From Rhizobium sp. AAP43 (GTDB lineage Bacteria > Pseudomonadota > Alphaproteobacteria > Rhizobiales > Rhizobiaceae), in the NCBI RefSeq assembly GCF_001296045.1, contig NZ_LJHS01000030.1:1-41122 (forward strand): a DNA stretch of 41,122 nucleotides. Direction: 5' to 3'. The notes beneath the pieces are model-generated. The model saw nothing but the letters and a program-made list of their open reading frames with translations, was not told the origin of the DNA and did not search any database. The translations under genes were made by a program, and so were the position numbers. This document shows positions 16,848 through 25,199 of this stretch, piece after piece (position 1 is the stretch's first letter; each line of letters starts with the position of its first letter).

Positions 16848-17135
16848 ATGATCGCACAACCCTACCAACTCTATGTGGAACGAAGGGACCGGACGAAAAA
16901 TATGTTCCGGTTCTATGCGCTGTCGATCGAGCCAAACCTTTTTGGCGAAGCCTGCCTGATACGGAGATGGGGGCGGATCGGTGCAAAGGGCCAGACCATG
17001 ATCCATCACTTTGAGCGGGAACGGGACGCCGTGGTGCTGTTCCTCGATCTTACCCGCCAGAAGCAAAGCCGAGGATACAGAACCCTTTCGTTCAGCAATC
17101 CCATTCCTCACTCGCTGCAACACTCAAGCCGCTGA
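16848..17135 (+). CDS. WGR-domain protein
   Basis: A 95-residue single-domain protein. It contains the WGR signature RRWGRIGAKGQ (about residues 39-49) within the usual context FYALSIEPNLFGEACLIRRW, and the C-terminal helix ERERDAVVLFLDLTRQKQSRGY. WGR domains occur in PARPs and in bacterial MolR-type regulators and are thought to bind nucleic acid. Stand-alone copies like this are common on rhizobial plasmids near traG. It is the last + strand gene before the long minus-strand block and the first after traG in the presumed leading region. Function unknown. Confidence 0.85.
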   Translation: MIAQPYQLYVERRDRTKNMFRFYALSIEPNLFGEACLIRRWGRIGAKGQTMIHHFERERDAVVLFLDLTRQKQSRGYRTLSFSNPIPHSLQHSSR

Positions 17136-17148
17136 CAATTCTGCCGTA

Positions 17149-17565
17149 CTACCTGGATCGCCTGACCTCGGTAAATGACCTGCGGCGTGCGATGAACTCC
17201 CTGAGAAGCGGCAGGAAGAATGCCTTGCTGAAGCGACCGATGGGCGGTTCAGGCTCGAGGTAGAACGACTGTCCAATAATGTCGCTATTGAACTCATCAA
17301 GGATGATCCAAAGCCGCAAATCTACATCGAGACCGGCGCGGCGTTTTTCGATCGCTGGTATCTCCGCCGCGAACCGGCTTCGCTCCGGCTCCTTCGTCGT
17401 GATGGGGAAGAACAACACGAGGTCGCCACCCGCTCGAGAGATCCGGACACCGACGGCTACCGGTCGGTCTTTGCGCCCTTCTGTTTCGCCCTTACCGGCT
17501 TCACGGCTCCAGAGATACGGATAGCGGATAACTGCCGCTGTCTGGATCTCGTCATACCCACTCAT
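17149..17565 (-). CDS. MazF/PemK-like toxin of a type II toxin-antitoxin pair
   Basis: A 138-residue protein. The opening RYPYLWSREAGKGETEGRKDRPVAV and the DLVLFFPITTKEPE strand have the beta-barrel pattern of CcdB/PemK/MazF-like ribonuclease toxins (conserved R/K-RPV and P-I-T positions), followed by LRLWIILDEFNSD and FSKAFFLPLLREFIAR. Its ATG overlaps the antitoxin stop (ATGA). MazF-type toxins cleave mRNA at short sequences when the antitoxin decays, which stabilises plasmids. The second pair at 33313-33989 carries a diverged relative with the same spacing of motifs. The assignment to MazF-like is by fold pattern. Confidence 0.7.
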   Translation of the reverse strand: MSGYDEIQTAAVIRYPYLWSREAGKGETEGRKDRPVAVGVRISRAGGDLVLFFPITTKEPERSRFAAEIPAIEKRRAGLDVDLRLWIILDEFNSDIIGQSFYLEPEPPIGRFSKAFFLPLLREFIARRRSFTEVRRSR

Positions 17566-17828
17566 CGGCTCGTCTCATCACTATCGGCGTAGGCGTCGAC
17601 AGCCCCCTCAAACTCGGCGAACAATTCATCGGGCATGGTCTGAAGCGTGCCAGTGGCGCGCAATTCGGACTGACGCATCAGACGCTCGTAGTCTTCGATG
17701 TTGAGCAGCACCAGTCGCGGCTTGTTGCGCTGAGTGATTGTAACCGGATGGCGCAGCGCTTCGGCGATTATATCGCCTGACTTCCGCGACAGGTCACTCG
17801 TAGTGTAGGAACCGGTGCTGCTGGCCAT
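17562..17828 (-). CDS. Phd/YefM-like antitoxin
   Basis: An 88-residue protein. Start at ATG 17828 with GGAG upstream; the frame continues to 18008 but that part is promoter DNA. SYTTSDLSRKSGDIIAEALRHPVTITQRNKPRLVLLNIEDYERLM is the DNA-binding Phd/YefM dimer fold, which normally opens with a strand and a short helix. The C-terminal acidic stretch (ELFAEFEGAVDAYADSDE) would wrap the toxin. It should repress its own promoter through the repeats at 17890-17913. Confidence 0.85.
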   Translation of the reverse strand: MASSTGSYTTSDLSRKSGDIIAEALRHPVTITQRNKPRLVLLNIEDYERLMRQSELRATGTLQTMPDELFAEFEGAVDAYADSDETSR

Positions 17829-17868
17829 TTGAAAGTCTCCGCGAGATGAAATTGCCGTCAGTAGCAAC

Positions 17869-17913
17869 ATGATAGGACGGGAACAGAAATACAGCAAATA
17901 CAGCATTGCTGTA
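17869..17913 (-). promoter_or_regulatory. Promoter and operator of the first toxin-antitoxin pair
   Basis: On the minus strand a -35-like TTGCTG (17897-17892) and a -10-like TATCAT (17874-17869) are separated by 17 bases. Just upstream lies the perfect dyad TACAGC-ATT-GCTGTA (17899-17913), with a further GCTGTA copy inside the promoter. This layout suits autorepression by the antitoxin. Confidence 0.55.
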
Positions 17914-18043
17914 AATGCCGAATATGAGGTCTCACCCATTTTACAAAGGGACCCGGATGTCGAATGGCTGACTGGCCTGCGAGCGATGGTCACCGTTTTC
18001 CCAGACACCTGAAACGCAGCCTGATCTGTGTGGTCTACCGCCC

Positions 18044-18214
18044 TCAGAACGGCGGCTCCGCGTCGAGAAAGCCGTCCTGCTCGGCCATGGTAACGATCAT
18101 CTCAGCCTGGGCTAGTTCGAGTTCGGCCGCAATCACGCGGCGCTCACCAGTGTTGAAGGCGTTCTTCAGCTCTGCACACAGTTCTTCAATGTGCTGTTCC
18201 AGGGAAAACGTCAT
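18044..18214 (-). CDS. Small conserved plasmid protein (56 residues)
   Basis: ATG at 18214 with AAGGAG seven bases upstream encodes MTFSLEQHIEELCAELKN... ending EQDGFLDAEPPF before a TGA. It is short, acidic and helical, probably a coiled coil over residues 5-45. I recall similar short proteins on rhizobial plasmids, where they are unannotated; no function is known. It lies between the toxin-antitoxin pair and DUF736 on the same strand. Confidence 0.65.
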   Translation of the reverse strand: MTFSLEQHIEELCAELKNAFNTGERRVIAAELELAQAEMIVTMAEQDGFLDAEPPF

Positions 18215-18535
18215 CGTCTCATCTCCTTGAGTTCGTGAAAGACAATGACGGGCACCAGCGAGGTGATGGCGGGGTCAAGGATCGCGAACGCGACCGGCGG
18301 AGCCGGGGAGTGGGGGAGCCGATTTGCGCAGGCCGCCCTCGGCAGCTGGAGTAAATTGGGGGAACCGCTCATCCTTGGGGCCGTCATTGCCGACCGGTAT
18401 CCTCGACAGGATCTGAGCCGCTCACCACACCTATCGTGTGGCACCAAGAAAGCCGGTTCGGGCTCGATGCCCGATCCGGCATTGGCGTTTCATCCGATTG
18501 GCTGGCCCCGCTTGATGGCGGGGCCTTCGATCGCC

Positions 18536-18844
18536 TCAGTCCTTGCGGCGAGACCAGATCAGCTGAAGTTCCTTCTCGCCTTCGATCTCCACGAGGCTCG
18601 CGTAAATCGGGGAGGGGAAGCTCGGATCGTCCAGCTTGACTGAGAGGTAGTCGCGGCCCTTCTGCTCCGAGACCCGCTGCCAAGCGGCGCCCAGTTCGAC
18701 ATTGCCTGCGTAGATCCGGAAGTGCGGGCCGTCGTCGGTGGGATTGTCGATCCTGGAGATGCGAGCCTTGACGTTGAGAGCGAGGGTGCGGATCGAGCCG
18801 GTGAAGCCATTTTCGTTCGAGGTGAAGGTGCCGATGGTTGCCAT
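18536..18844 (-). CDS. DUF736 family protein
   Basis: A 102-residue protein starting at ATG 18844 with AAGGA upstream. [21 protein letters not shown] and the later [20 protein letters not shown] match DUF736, a small all-beta family widespread on alphaproteobacterial plasmids and next to transfer genes. The function is not established. The family often sits with ArdC and ParB-like genes, as it does here. A frame at 18211-18447 separates it from the 56-residue protein but shows no coding signal. Confidence 0.9.
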   Translation of the reverse strand: MATIGTFTSNENGFTGSIRTLALNVKARISRIDNPTDDGPHFRIYAGNVELGAAWQRVSEQKGRDYLSVKLDDPSFPSPIYASLVEIEGEKELQLIWSRRKD

Positions 18845-19291
18845 GTTCAGGTTCCTTTTTGCTTTCGGGCCGCCCATCGCGGCCTCGATGGCAGTCGCAA
18901 AGACCGGGGACGATCAGACCGCACCTGGAGGGCCGAAACACCGTGAAGGGCGGCACGAAGACACTTTCTTGATGCGCGAGGAATGGCGGCGCAGCCGACA
19001 GGGGATGAAAGTGTTGCAGCGCCGTTGCGGGACTACGATCGAGGCGAAGCCGGTCTTCGGTCAGACATGCCTCATCGAGCCCGCAGATGGGTCGCCGGCA
19101 ATAGCCAATTGGAGAACCGGCATATGGAAACCGCTCCCAACCGGATCAGTTGGAAAAGGCTCGGCGGCCGTGTCCGGTCACATCAACCTTGGCCCTGGCC
19201 ATCTCCTGGAGGACATCCCGCCTCATGGACAGCTTGTCGCGGCCAGTGGGCGCTATATCGTGGCGCCTGCGATTCGCCAGCCGGAGGAACA
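18845..19291. other. Spacer with an open + frame of doubtful coding value
   Basis: A + strand frame is open from within DUF736 to 19391. The part from about 18972 (MREEWRRSRQGMKVLQRRCG...) cannot be excluded as coding. No ribosome binding site or family match supports it, and it overlaps the better-supported small gene at 19292. Confidence 0.35.
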
Positions 19292-19465
19292 ATGGCAAAG
19301 CAGACAAAGCCGTTCATCGTCGAGATCAAGCCGTCGAGGAAACCGAAACCGGATACCAGAAAGCCCTCGATATGGGGATCGCTGGATTTGAAACCGGATC
19401 CGGCTTCTGATGCTCTGTCCGAAGCACCGGCATCCTCAGCCACCATCAAGATCGGTCGGTCCTGA
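19292..19465 (+). CDS. Small conserved plasmid protein (57 residues)
   Basis: ATG at 19292 follows CCGGAGGAAC (GGAGG six bases upstream) and encodes MAKQTKPFIVEIKPSRKPKP... with a Lys/Pro-rich middle and KPSIWGSLDLK. I recall closely similar short proteins next to ardC-like genes on rhizobial plasmids. No function is known. It is the only + strand gene inside the 17-32.6 kb minus-strand block and is convergent with ArdC. Confidence 0.6.
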   Translation: MAKQTKPFIVEIKPSRKPKPDTRKPSIWGSLDLKPDPASDALSEAPASSATIKIGRS

Positions 19466-19512
19466 TCGATCGCCAAGCCGGCGATGGTTCGCCAGCCTGG
19501 TAACCGGCATGT

Positions 19513-20439
19513 TCAAGCAGCCTGCCTCTCAATTTCTCCCTTCATCTGCATATTGTGGAGATAGGCGACTGCCCGCTGCGCGTGGGCAGCGGCCTGGAAG
19601 ATTGCGCGTTTGTCGCCTTCGAAGATCGAAAGCCAGGATTGCAGATATGATGCGTGATCGGGCCGGGGCTCCAGCTCGGGTACGATGCCAATATCGGCGC
19701 AGAGGAAACAACTGCCGAGCTCGGCTATCAACTCTTCCCGCGCGCGCTCAGTGCGGTCTTTAGCGTAGCGTGAGAGGTCCCGGCCGACACGGCTCTTCTC
19801 CGCGGTCCAATGCACATGCTCATGTCCGAGGACAGCATAATAGCTGGCCGGATCCTTGAAGGTCTCGAACGCCGGCATCTGGATCAGATCGGGACCCGGC
19901 GCATAGAAAGCCTGATTGCCGCCATGGCGAACCACTGAGCCCGTATTCCGGAAAAAGCGATCCGCCGTTTCGATGCGCGCAACCGGATCAATGACAGGCT
20001 CGGAACTCTGATGATAGTGATCCGGCAAGCCGTCGATCTGCTCGATGTTGAAGACGGTGTAGGCCTTCAGAAACGGTATTTCCCGGTCGACCTCGTTTCC
20101 GTGTCCATCGATTTTCGACTTGGTGAAGCGGCTGGCGAACACCACAGTGGAGCCGGTCTCGCCTTTTCGCACGGAAGCACCTAGCTCGAGCGCCTGCTTG
20201 AAGGTCATCCACATTGACGAGCTGAACCCACGCGCCATCTGCTCCGACCAGAGCAGGAGGATGTTCATGCCCGAATAGGGCTGTCCGTTGTGGCGGAGCG
20301 GCCGAGTGATCCGGCCGTCCGTATTGGCGGCACTCCAGGGTTTGGTCCATGGTTTGACGCCATTCTCAAGATCAGAGACGATCCGATCAGTGATCCGGGT
20401 ATAGATGTCCACGCGATTTTCCTCTGCTTTTGCGCTCAT
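19513..20439 (-). CDS. ardC: ArdC-type antirestriction protein (ssDNA-binding domain plus zincin)
   Basis: A 308-residue protein. The ATG at 20439 is preferred over an upstream TTG at 20454. The N-terminal ArdC domain (about 8-130) has VDIYTRITDRIVSDLENG and PWTKPWSA, then GMNILLLW. The C-terminal metallopeptidase-like domain has the HExxH motif (His206-Glu207-His208-Val209-His210) with REELIAELG as the likely third ligand site. ArdC of plasmid pSa protects incoming DNA from type I and II restriction and binds single-stranded DNA. A position in the presumed leading region fits that job. A 195-residue unknown lies upstream on the same strand. Confidence 0.9.
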   Translation of the reverse strand: MSAKAEENRVDIYTRITDRIVSDLENGVKPWTKPWSAANTDGRITRPLRHNGQPYSGMNILLLWSEQMARGFSSSMWMTFKQALELGASVRKGETGSTVVFASRFTKSKIDGHGNEVDREIPFLKAYTVFNIEQIDGLPDHYHQSSEPVIDPVARIETADRFFRNTGSVVRHGGNQAFYAPGPDLIQMPAFETFKDPASYYAVLGHEHVHWTAEKSRVGRDLSRYAKDRTERAREELIAELGSCFLCADIGIVPELEPRPDHASYLQSWLSIFEGDKRAIFQAAAHAQRAVAYLHNMQMKGEIERQAA

Positions 20440-20725
20440 ATCTTCAGACTCCAATTTCAGGACCGCGCCGATCGCAGTCCGTCACGGAGGTCCGATGCCA
20501 GGAGCCGCCGGCTGTCCCTGCACCGGAACGGCCGCAACAAAGTGGAGGACGGCGAAGCCGTTGCGGGGACAGCCTGGTTCCTGCAGGACCACCGACCGGG
20601 ACGAGCTGCGATTGGGCGGCCGTGCCCTGCTCTTTCTCATTCATCACAACACACAAAACGCGGCGCCGATCGGCGCCAGCCTTGCGACAAGCGGGAAGGC
20701 GGAGCCGAAGCCCCGCCGTTGTGCA

Positions 20726-21313
20726 TCAACCGAAGGCCGCCATTTGCGTCTCGGCCGCCTTGCGGTCCAGTGAAGCGCCGGGATTTTCAACCGGACGGTC
20801 GAAGGGCTTCCAAGGCTCGCCAACGATATGCTCGTAGGCGGCGACCGCACCTTCGGCTGCCATGCGCAGGGCATGGGACTGAACCCCCATATCCGCTGCG
20901 AACTCGCGCTTGCGCTGTGCGCCGCTGTCATAGCCGACCGGACCGTCGAGATCCTCGTCGCGGGCGTCATTCGACGCTTTGGCGGTTGCGTCGCGAGCCT
21001 CGGAGACGGCGCGGGAGTAGAATTGGCCGGCGCCATGTGCCGATCCGATGAAAGCTCCGACAATGCGCTGGAGATGGATTTGCATGGCCTTTTCGCCCAG
21101 TCCTTCGGACAGGCTGTCGGCGGCTTCGACGATCTGCCGTTCATGCAGGCTGCGGATGCCGTCACTGTCGATGATCGCAGTGCCGAAGCTTTCAGCGATC
21201 TTGATCGCCTGGGCCGCATCGGGGCAGGTGAGGCGAACCATTTCGAGGGTTGCGCCGCGGCGCAACTGCGTCTGGCGGGCGGTTGCGGTTCTGGAGGTTG
21301 CGGGCTTGGCCAT
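20726..21313 (-). CDS. Conserved plasmid protein of unknown function
   Basis: A 195-residue protein with ATG at 21313 and AAGGAAG seven bases upstream. It is largely helical and charged (for example ERQIVEAADSLSEGLGEKAMQIHLQRIVGAFIG and SEARDATAKASNDARDEDL). The sequence is well conserved in style with the neighbouring plasmid backbone, but I do not recognise a named domain. It lies between the ParB-DUF7007 group and ArdC, separated from both by spacers of about 300 bases, so it is probably transcribed alone. Confidence 0.75.
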   Translation of the reverse strand: MAKPATSRTATARQTQLRRGATLEMVRLTCPDAAQAIKIAESFGTAIIDSDGIRSLHERQIVEAADSLSEGLGEKAMQIHLQRIVGAFIGSAHGAGQFYSRAVSEARDATAKASNDARDEDLDGPVGYDSGAQRKREFAADMGVQSHALRMAAEGAVAAYEHIVGEPWKPFDRPVENPGASLDRKAAETQMAAFG

Positions 21314-21650
21314 GATGACTTCCTTTCAGGCTGCCGAAGCGGTTCCGGCCCCGTGCCGGTCTGTCCTTCGATGCGGTTGACCAGAACCGGCAAAGGACGG
21401 ACGGCTTCACAGGTCCGGATCGACTGAGCCAGCAGGGCAGGCTTGCGGGCGAGCGGGGTGAAGCACCGCAGAGCCCGCGGGATTGCCCTGCGCAGAGAGG
21501 TTGAGCCGGCCGCCCCGCGGCGCAAAGCGGCCTTGAAACGACCGGTCGCCGGTTCAAACCGCGGACCAGAAGAAGGACAGATCGGCACGGGACCGAGCTC
21601 GAACCTCAGCCCGAAGGCATCGCCTTGACCGAGCCCGCATCCAGGATGCC
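21314..21650. other. GC-rich spacer without a supported gene
   Basis: A 337-base gap before the 195-residue gene. Long frames cross it on both strands but none has a ribosome binding site or a recognisable sequence. No terminator with a T run was seen. Confidence 0.5.
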
Positions 21651-22031
21651 CTAGACTTCATCCCCGTCGCCATCCATCGGCCTGGCAAGTGAGTGTCCGC
21701 CAACTCCTGCTAGATGCCCCTTGCCGCCAAGGTCGCCCTGCCGCAGCAACTCGATCATCTGATCATGCCGGAGCAGCCTGACTGCGAGTGCGTCGAACTC
21801 GTTCCACCGTTCAAAGGTCAGGCATTCGACACGCTCCAGCCACAGCAGCTTATCCGACGGGACCAGCCGCGAACAATGACCTAGCGGCAACCGTCTCGCC
21901 GCCCGCACCGTCTGCGCCTGACGCCCGGCCCGTGCTGCGATCTGGCGATTGAGGCGGTCGAAGTGCGGTTGCGTCTGCCGGCGAGCGCCGAGTGCACGTG
22001 ACAACGATGACGGATCTGGTTTCAGAGTCAT
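21651..22031 (-). CDS. Hypothetical protein coupled to the DUF7007 gene
   Basis: A 126-residue, arginine-rich protein (MTLKPDPSSLSRALGARRQT...). Its ATG overlaps the stop of the DUF7007 gene (ATGA at 22031-22028), which supports translation. The middle (ALAVRLLRHDQMIELLRQGDLGG) is helical. I do not recognise the family. Confidence 0.6.
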   Translation of the reverse strand: MTLKPDPSSLSRALGARRQTQPHFDRLNRQIAARAGRQAQTVRAARRLPLGHCSRLVPSDKLLWLERVECLTFERWNEFDALAVRLLRHDQMIELLRQGDLGGKGHLAGVGGHSLARPMDGDGDEV

Positions 22032-22921
22032 GTCCGCCCCTCCGGCTCACGCCAACCGAGGAACGAGGACGGCCCATCATAGGGCCAATGACGCGTGGGA
22101 TCGATCACGAAGCCGAACTGGCCTCGAAGCGCATATTCGTCGCAGGGCACCAGGAAACGGCGCTCCTCGCACTCGCAGCTCCGGTCTCCGCCTATTGTCG
22201 CTACCACCTCGGTCATTCCCAAGTGAACGTCTGACCGGATTGCTGAGGTGACGACGAGGTCGGCCGCGTGTGCCATATCGAAGGCCGCGCGATCCTTTGC
22301 CCGGCTTTCGCCTTCAGTCAGTGCCCGACCGTGGATCTCTTCCCAGGCCTCGGGCCAGGTATTTCGGACGACCTTGTCCGCGATCTGTCGCTCAAAGCGC
22401 GTGAACAGTGCCGGGAAACTGATCGCCACAGCCGCCCATTCGACATCTTCCTCGTACCAGCGGACCTCTTTCCTCAGAGCGGGGTGAGTCCTTGCATTGC
22501 GGTCGGGCGACAGATGGAACCCGCCATGGCTGGCGGTCGTATGCGCAACCACCCCTTCACCGTACTGGATCGCCATTTGCGATCCACCCCAGGGCGTGCT
22601 GGCGGACATCCGGGCCTGGACACGCTTCAGCTCGGCAAGCTCGCGGCTGTGATCCGCGGTTTCCAGAACCCGGGCCCGGAACGCCGCTTCATCGCCGATC
22701 CGGCCGTCATGACCGAGAAAATCGGCGCGTGTCAGCGTCTCCAGTGGACGGCTCCGGGTAAATCCACTCGCGAGATGGAAGAAGCCGTCCGGCCCGGGCA
22801 CCATTGCTATGACAAGATCATTGATACGAGCAACAGCCAGGCCGTCGGCGCTCCTCGCAAACTCCACCCCCGAGAGATCGGGAGCGGAGGCGGAAACATT
22901 GGCATCGGGGGAGGCGCTCAT
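22028..22921 (-). CDS. DUF7007-type plasmid protein
   Basis: A 297-residue protein. The central part (STPWGGSQMAIQYGEGVVAH, TASHGGFHLSPDRN, then WYEEDVEWAAVAISFPALF) has the pattern I associate with DUF7007, a family of alphaproteobacterial plasmid proteins with no known activity. The C-terminal region has a CECEE cysteine pair. Its ATG overlaps the stop of the ParB-like gene (ATGA at 22921-22918) and its own stop overlaps the next gene, so three genes form a tightly coupled operon. The domain name is from memory and not searched. Confidence 0.75.
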   Translation of the reverse strand: MSASPDANVSASAPDLSGVEFARSADGLAVARINDLVIAMVPGPDGFFHLASGFTRSRPLETLTRADFLGHDGRIGDEAAFRARVLETADHSRELAELKRVQARMSASTPWGGSQMAIQYGEGVVAHTTASHGGFHLSPDRNARTHPALRKEVRWYEEDVEWAAVAISFPALFTRFERQIADKVVRNTWPEAWEEIHGRALTEGESRAKDRAAFDMAHAADLVVTSAIRSDVHLGMTEVVATIGGDRSCECEERRFLVPCDEYALRGQFGFVIDPTRHWPYDGPSSFLGWREPEGRT

Positions 22922-24678
22922 GCCGCAGCCCTCTCTTCGAAGTCGCGATGCTTATCACCGTGATCATCGACCGGATCCTGACCACCCGTTTCATCGTCTG
23001 CGGTATCCTCACGACTGTGATCGTGCACAGCGTCCACACCATGCTCAGCGGCTAAGCCATCGTTCTCTGCATCCGCATCTGCTGCAGTATCGCCGGGGCT
23101 CGCGCCGGCCCGGAGCCATTCGAGGGTTTCGTCGACCCCCGGTGCAAAGCGGGCAGACGGATGGACGAAGTGCTCCGTCGCGAAATGTTCGATTAGCGAT
23201 GCACGGGTCTCGCGCACCTTCGGCCGCAGCTGCACGCCGGCCTCTGCGCAGGATGCCTCCATTGCCTGGCGCGACAGGCATAGGATGAACTCCTCAGATC
23301 CCATGTTGGGTAGATATGCATCCGCGCCGATCGCTTCACCCGCCAGACGCGCGACCAACCCGCTGTTGGACATGCCGCGGCGGCACGACAGGGCATCGAT
23401 CAGCACCGAGCGGGCAGCAATTCGCAGTGTATCCCGGTCGGCGGTCAGTTTCCCGTCTTCATCGAACAGGGTCACCGCGTGGCGAGTAAAGCGCTTGCCG
23501 GCATGAAAGCCGCCTTCAGCGCCGGAATCGACCCGGACATTCTGCCCTGCAAAAGCCAGCACCAGCAAAGCCATCAGCGTGTCGTCATCGATCGGCGCGC
23601 GGCCGAGCGCATCATGGAGGGCATCGGTGCGGAAATCGCCGATCATGTCGTGGCCCTTCTGCGTGACATCGGGGCGTGCTTTCGGCGCAAGGTCGCGTGC
23701 ATCATCAATGGCGCCATCGGCATCCGTTGCAACTCCACCTTTCGGCTTTGAAGCCTCCGGCATCCGGTAATGGACAGTCTGGACCTTGCCCTCGCGGTCC
23801 AGATAGAGCGCAGCGTGATCGGACTTTGATGGCTTGCCATAAACCTGGGTGGCTTTCTTCGGCAGTTCCGGCTGCCCCCAGCTGTTCACCTCGACGAGCG
23901 CGCCGCGCTTCGGCAGGTTGGACGTCATCCACTCGTGCTGGGCGCCTAAAAAGCCCTCGACATTGGTGGTGTAGCGGCCGTCCTGATCGGCGGGAGCGAA
24001 GAGGTCCTCGACCCATGCAATGCCATAGGCTTCACGCAGATCGTCGCCGAAGCTTGCATCCTTGGCATACATCCGCTTTTTCGTCAGCGCATTCGCAATC
24101 GACCACCAGGCCGCGGTGTCTCCCTTCTTCGGCTTGTGCGCCTTCCAGACTTCGCCCTGCTCGACCTCGGTGGCTGCCGCGATGATCTTCAGGTGCTGTT
24201 CGCAGGGCATGTCGCCCAGTGCCATCTGCTCAAGCATGGCCGGCAGGACGTTCGCAAGCAGGCGTAGCTTGCGGATCTGGCGGGCGGGAAGTGCTAGCGC
24301 AACCGCGATTGCCTCTTCTGTCCAGCCGAGAGCAACAAGCCGTTCGATACCGCGCCACTGGTCGACGGGGTTCAAGGCTTCGCGCACGCTGTTTTCGACC
24401 ATCGAGCGCATGGCACCGTTATCGTTTGCGGCATCCACGACCAGGATTTCGATTTCGTCCAGGCCAGCTGCGATCGCAAGCCGGACGCGGCGATGGCCAG
24501 CATCGATAATGTAGCCGTTGCCACCACCCGATTCCGGCGCAACAACTGGCGGCTGCACGATGCCAACGGCCTTGATCGTGGCCAGCATCAGGGCGTCTGC
24601 CTGCGGTGACGATTTCGTCTGGCGCATGCGGTCGGGATTTTCCTTCAGCGCGCGGGGATCCACTTTCATGATCTGCAT
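22918..24678 (-). CDS. Large ParB-like nuclease-domain protein
   Basis: A 586-residue protein with ATG 24678 and AAAGGAC upstream. The N-terminus (about 1-90) is a ParB/Spo0J N-terminal domain (DPRALKENPDRMRQ, GIVQPPVVAP, YIIDAGHRRVRLAIAAG with the GHRR box), followed by a KorB/ParB helix-turn-helix region (VENSVREALNPVDQWRGIERL to about 200). It is about twice the length of RepB/ParB partition proteins and has a long C-terminal extension ending in an acidic tail. It is not next to a ParA gene, so it is probably not the partition protein itself. Such ParB-like proteins are common on rhizobial plasmids. First gene of the coupled operon. Confidence 0.85.
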   Translation of the reverse strand: MQIMKVDPRALKENPDRMRQTKSSPQADALMLATIKAVGIVQPPVVAPESGGGNGYIIDAGHRRVRLAIAAGLDEIEILVVDAANDNGAMRSMVENSVREALNPVDQWRGIERLVALGWTEEAIAVALALPARQIRKLRLLANVLPAMLEQMALGDMPCEQHLKIIAAATEVEQGEVWKAHKPKKGDTAAWWSIANALTKKRMYAKDASFGDDLREAYGIAWVEDLFAPADQDGRYTTNVEGFLGAQHEWMTSNLPKRGALVEVNSWGQPELPKKATQVYGKPSKSDHAALYLDREGKVQTVHYRMPEASKPKGGVATDADGAIDDARDLAPKARPDVTQKGHDMIGDFRTDALHDALGRAPIDDDTLMALLVLAFAGQNVRVDSGAEGGFHAGKRFTRHAVTLFDEDGKLTADRDTLRIAARSVLIDALSCRRGMSNSGLVARLAGEAIGADAYLPNMGSEEFILCLSRQAMEASCAEAGVQLRPKVRETRASLIEHFATEHFVHPSARFAPGVDETLEWLRAGASPGDTAADADAENDGLAAEHGVDAVHDHSREDTADDETGGQDPVDDHGDKHRDFEERAAA

Positions 24679-25129
24679 GGGACGGTCCTTTCAGGAGATA
24701 TGCGAGCCGGCGCCTTGCCAGCCCTTCCTGTCTTCATTCCTTCCGAAGACATCTCCCGGACCGCGGGGCGGAAGGACGAACGCAACTGCGGTCGAGCATC
24801 CCTGTCGGGAGGGACAAGCGGGGCATCTGCCCTGCGATGGATAACCGACCGGGATTGCGCAGGCGGCGGTTGAGCGACAGCGACGGCCGGAGGACCGATC
24901 TGCGAGCGGTTGTCCTCTCTTCCTCCTTCCCTCTCATTCCTTCTGACTCACCATCGTCCCTGTTGCAGACAGTGCCAGCTTCCGGATCGGACGGACGGTT
25001 ATCAGGTGTCGCGCCAAGTCACGAAGAGGGGTTCCGCCATACCTTTGCAGGAGGCTTCATTGTTTCAAGCGCGGACGGCGAACGCATGACCGCGCAATGA
25101 TGCAAGCGTCTGCTCTCTGCTTTCGCAGG

Positions 25130-25146
25130 CCCGGTCCTGGACCGGG
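25130..25146. repeat. Near-perfect palindrome downstream of the helicase terminator
   Basis: CCCGGTCC and GGACCGGG flank a single T (25138), a very stable hairpin about 20 bases beyond the terminator. There is no T run. A role in mRNA 3'-end stability or as a folded single-stranded DNA element is possible. Confidence 0.5.
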
Positions 25147-25166
25147 GGTCTAGTCAAACGATGGCC

Positions 25167-25199
25167 AAAAAAAAGGGCCACCGGCATAAGCCGCGGCCC
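25167..25199 (-). terminator. Rho-independent terminator of the methyltransferase-helicase gene
   Basis: On the minus strand GGGCCGCGGC (25199-25190), loop TTAT, GCCGGTGGCCC (25185-25175) form a stem with one bulge, followed by eight T residues (25174-25167). It lies 137 bases past the helicase stop. Confidence 0.85.

Noticed and set aside
18211..18447. 78-codon minus-strand frame between DUF736 and the 56-residue protein
   Set aside because: Its composition is Arg/Pro-rich and random-looking, with no ribosome binding site or family resemblance.
18738..19391. 217-codon + strand frame over DUF736 and the following spacer
   Set aside because: The first part is the antisense of DUF736, and no start in the rest has a ribosome binding site. 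It is kept only as a doubtful spacer note.
20644..21588. 314-codon minus-strand frame overlapping the 195-residue gene
   Set aside because: It is an out-of-frame shadow of 20726-21313, which has a proper ribosome binding site; the long frame results from high GC content.
24837..25100. 87-codon + strand frame in the spacer upstream of the helicase terminator
   Set aside because: No ribosome binding site, low-complexity Ser/Arg composition, and no resemblance to known proteins.
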